This document shows positions 63,568 through 64,000 of a stretch of DNA of 64,000 nt, piece by piece (position 1 is the first letter of the stretch; every line of letters begins with the position of its first letter). The stretch covers positions 24,726,501 through 24,790,500 of the forward strand of contig CAMQGK010000110.1 in the NCBI GenBank assembly GCA_947000775.1, in the 5' to 3' direction. The notes beneath the pieces are model-generated. The model saw only the letters and a program-made list of their open reading frames with translations. It searched no databases and was not told the DNA's origin. The position numbers and the translations under genes were made by a program. Origin of the DNA: Pterois miles (Eukaryota > Chordata > Actinopteri > Perciformes > Scorpaenidae).

Positions 63568-63962
63568 CTGAAGGCAAACACACACATACAGTACATACAG
63601 TATATGTGGACACACTGGGTGAAGGCCTGTAAGCAGTCCTGATTAAATAAACATGGCAAAGAAGCCTGATGTAATTCTGTATGTGGAAATACAGCAGTTT
63701 GGGATTTTTATACTGCACAACAAGGTTCCTGTTTCAGCTAATACAGCCAGTGAATTAAACTGGACTGAACTGTGTCAAATTGAAATAATATTGAAAAACC
63801 TGTAGGAGTACACATGGACATCAGCCTCTAAACTGCTCTAACCCACATGGACAATACGCAGCTACATATTGTACACAAACATATTTAAAGTAAAATTGAA
63901 GGTTTAAACAATATTGCTAAGCTTGTAAAACAGCAATGACCTCTTTGAACTATATAAATTAG

Positions 63963-64000
63963 GGCTGTCAAAGTGATAAAAAAGTGATGCAAAAATGCAA
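63963..64000 (+). repeat. Start of an interspersed repeat, cut by the window edge
   Basis: The sequence agggctgtcaaagtgat followed by agtgatgcaaaaatgc resembles the usual start of the family annotated at 60,345-61,010. Only its first ~40 bp are present. Confidence 0.55.

Overview
The window is nuclear genomic DNA from a ray-finned fish, most likely a percomorph teleost. It has intron-containing vertebrate genes with GT-AG splice sites, several Tc1-type DNA transposons, two tRNA-derived SINE families, and interspersed repeats of kinds I associate with percomorph genomes. The species cannot be fixed from the sequence alone.

Layout. Bases 1 to about 34,009 are one uninterrupted AT-rich satellite array. 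The monomer is about 159 bp and varies mainly in its poly-T tract. Each monomer is itself made of four diverged units of about 40 bp. Blocks of monomers are duplicated at larger scales, with displacements of about 0.95, 1.43, 2.87, 4.48 and 10.97 kb. The array enters from the left window edge, so its full size is unknown. A Tc1-family transposon (about 34,010-35,375) caps it on the right. That element has lost its left end at the satellite junction, its transposase ORF now ends in satellite-derived codons, and its third catalytic acidic residue is glutamine. Beyond it, 35,376-38,160 is a decayed minisatellite of about 40-bp units that share the gacatactatactatg core with the big array and include an inverted segment. 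Bases 38,160-46,600 are intergenic, with a degenerate DNA transposon, a SINE fragment and other dispersed repeats.

The right-hand 17 kb holds three genes. tmprss5 (+, 46,705-54,203, 13 coding exons, 460 aa) is a type II transmembrane serine protease with transmembrane, SRCR-like and trypsin domains and an intact catalytic triad. pih1d2 (+, 54,671-56,972, 5 exons, 316 aa) is a PIH-family co-chaperone linked to axonemal dynein assembly. A consensus-matching RFX X-box lies about 200 bp upstream of its ATG. dixdc1 (-, 63,567-58,230, 12 exons visible, 351 C-terminal residues, continuing past the right edge) is a coiled-coil plus DIX-domain Wnt-pathway protein. pih1d2 and dixdc1 converge tail to tail. 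All three human orthologues are on 11q23, so this is a conserved block, although human DLAT, which lies between DIXDC1 and PIH1D2, is not in this interval.

The genes are ordinary. The unusual material is the satellite: its visible three-level ancestry, its higher-order duplications, the transposon broken at its edge, and a patch of about 600 bp (16,958-17,554) with dense 1-3 bp deletions that is more likely a consensus-sequence error than biology. All exon boundaries come from reading splice sites, codon phase and homology by eye; no alignment program was run.
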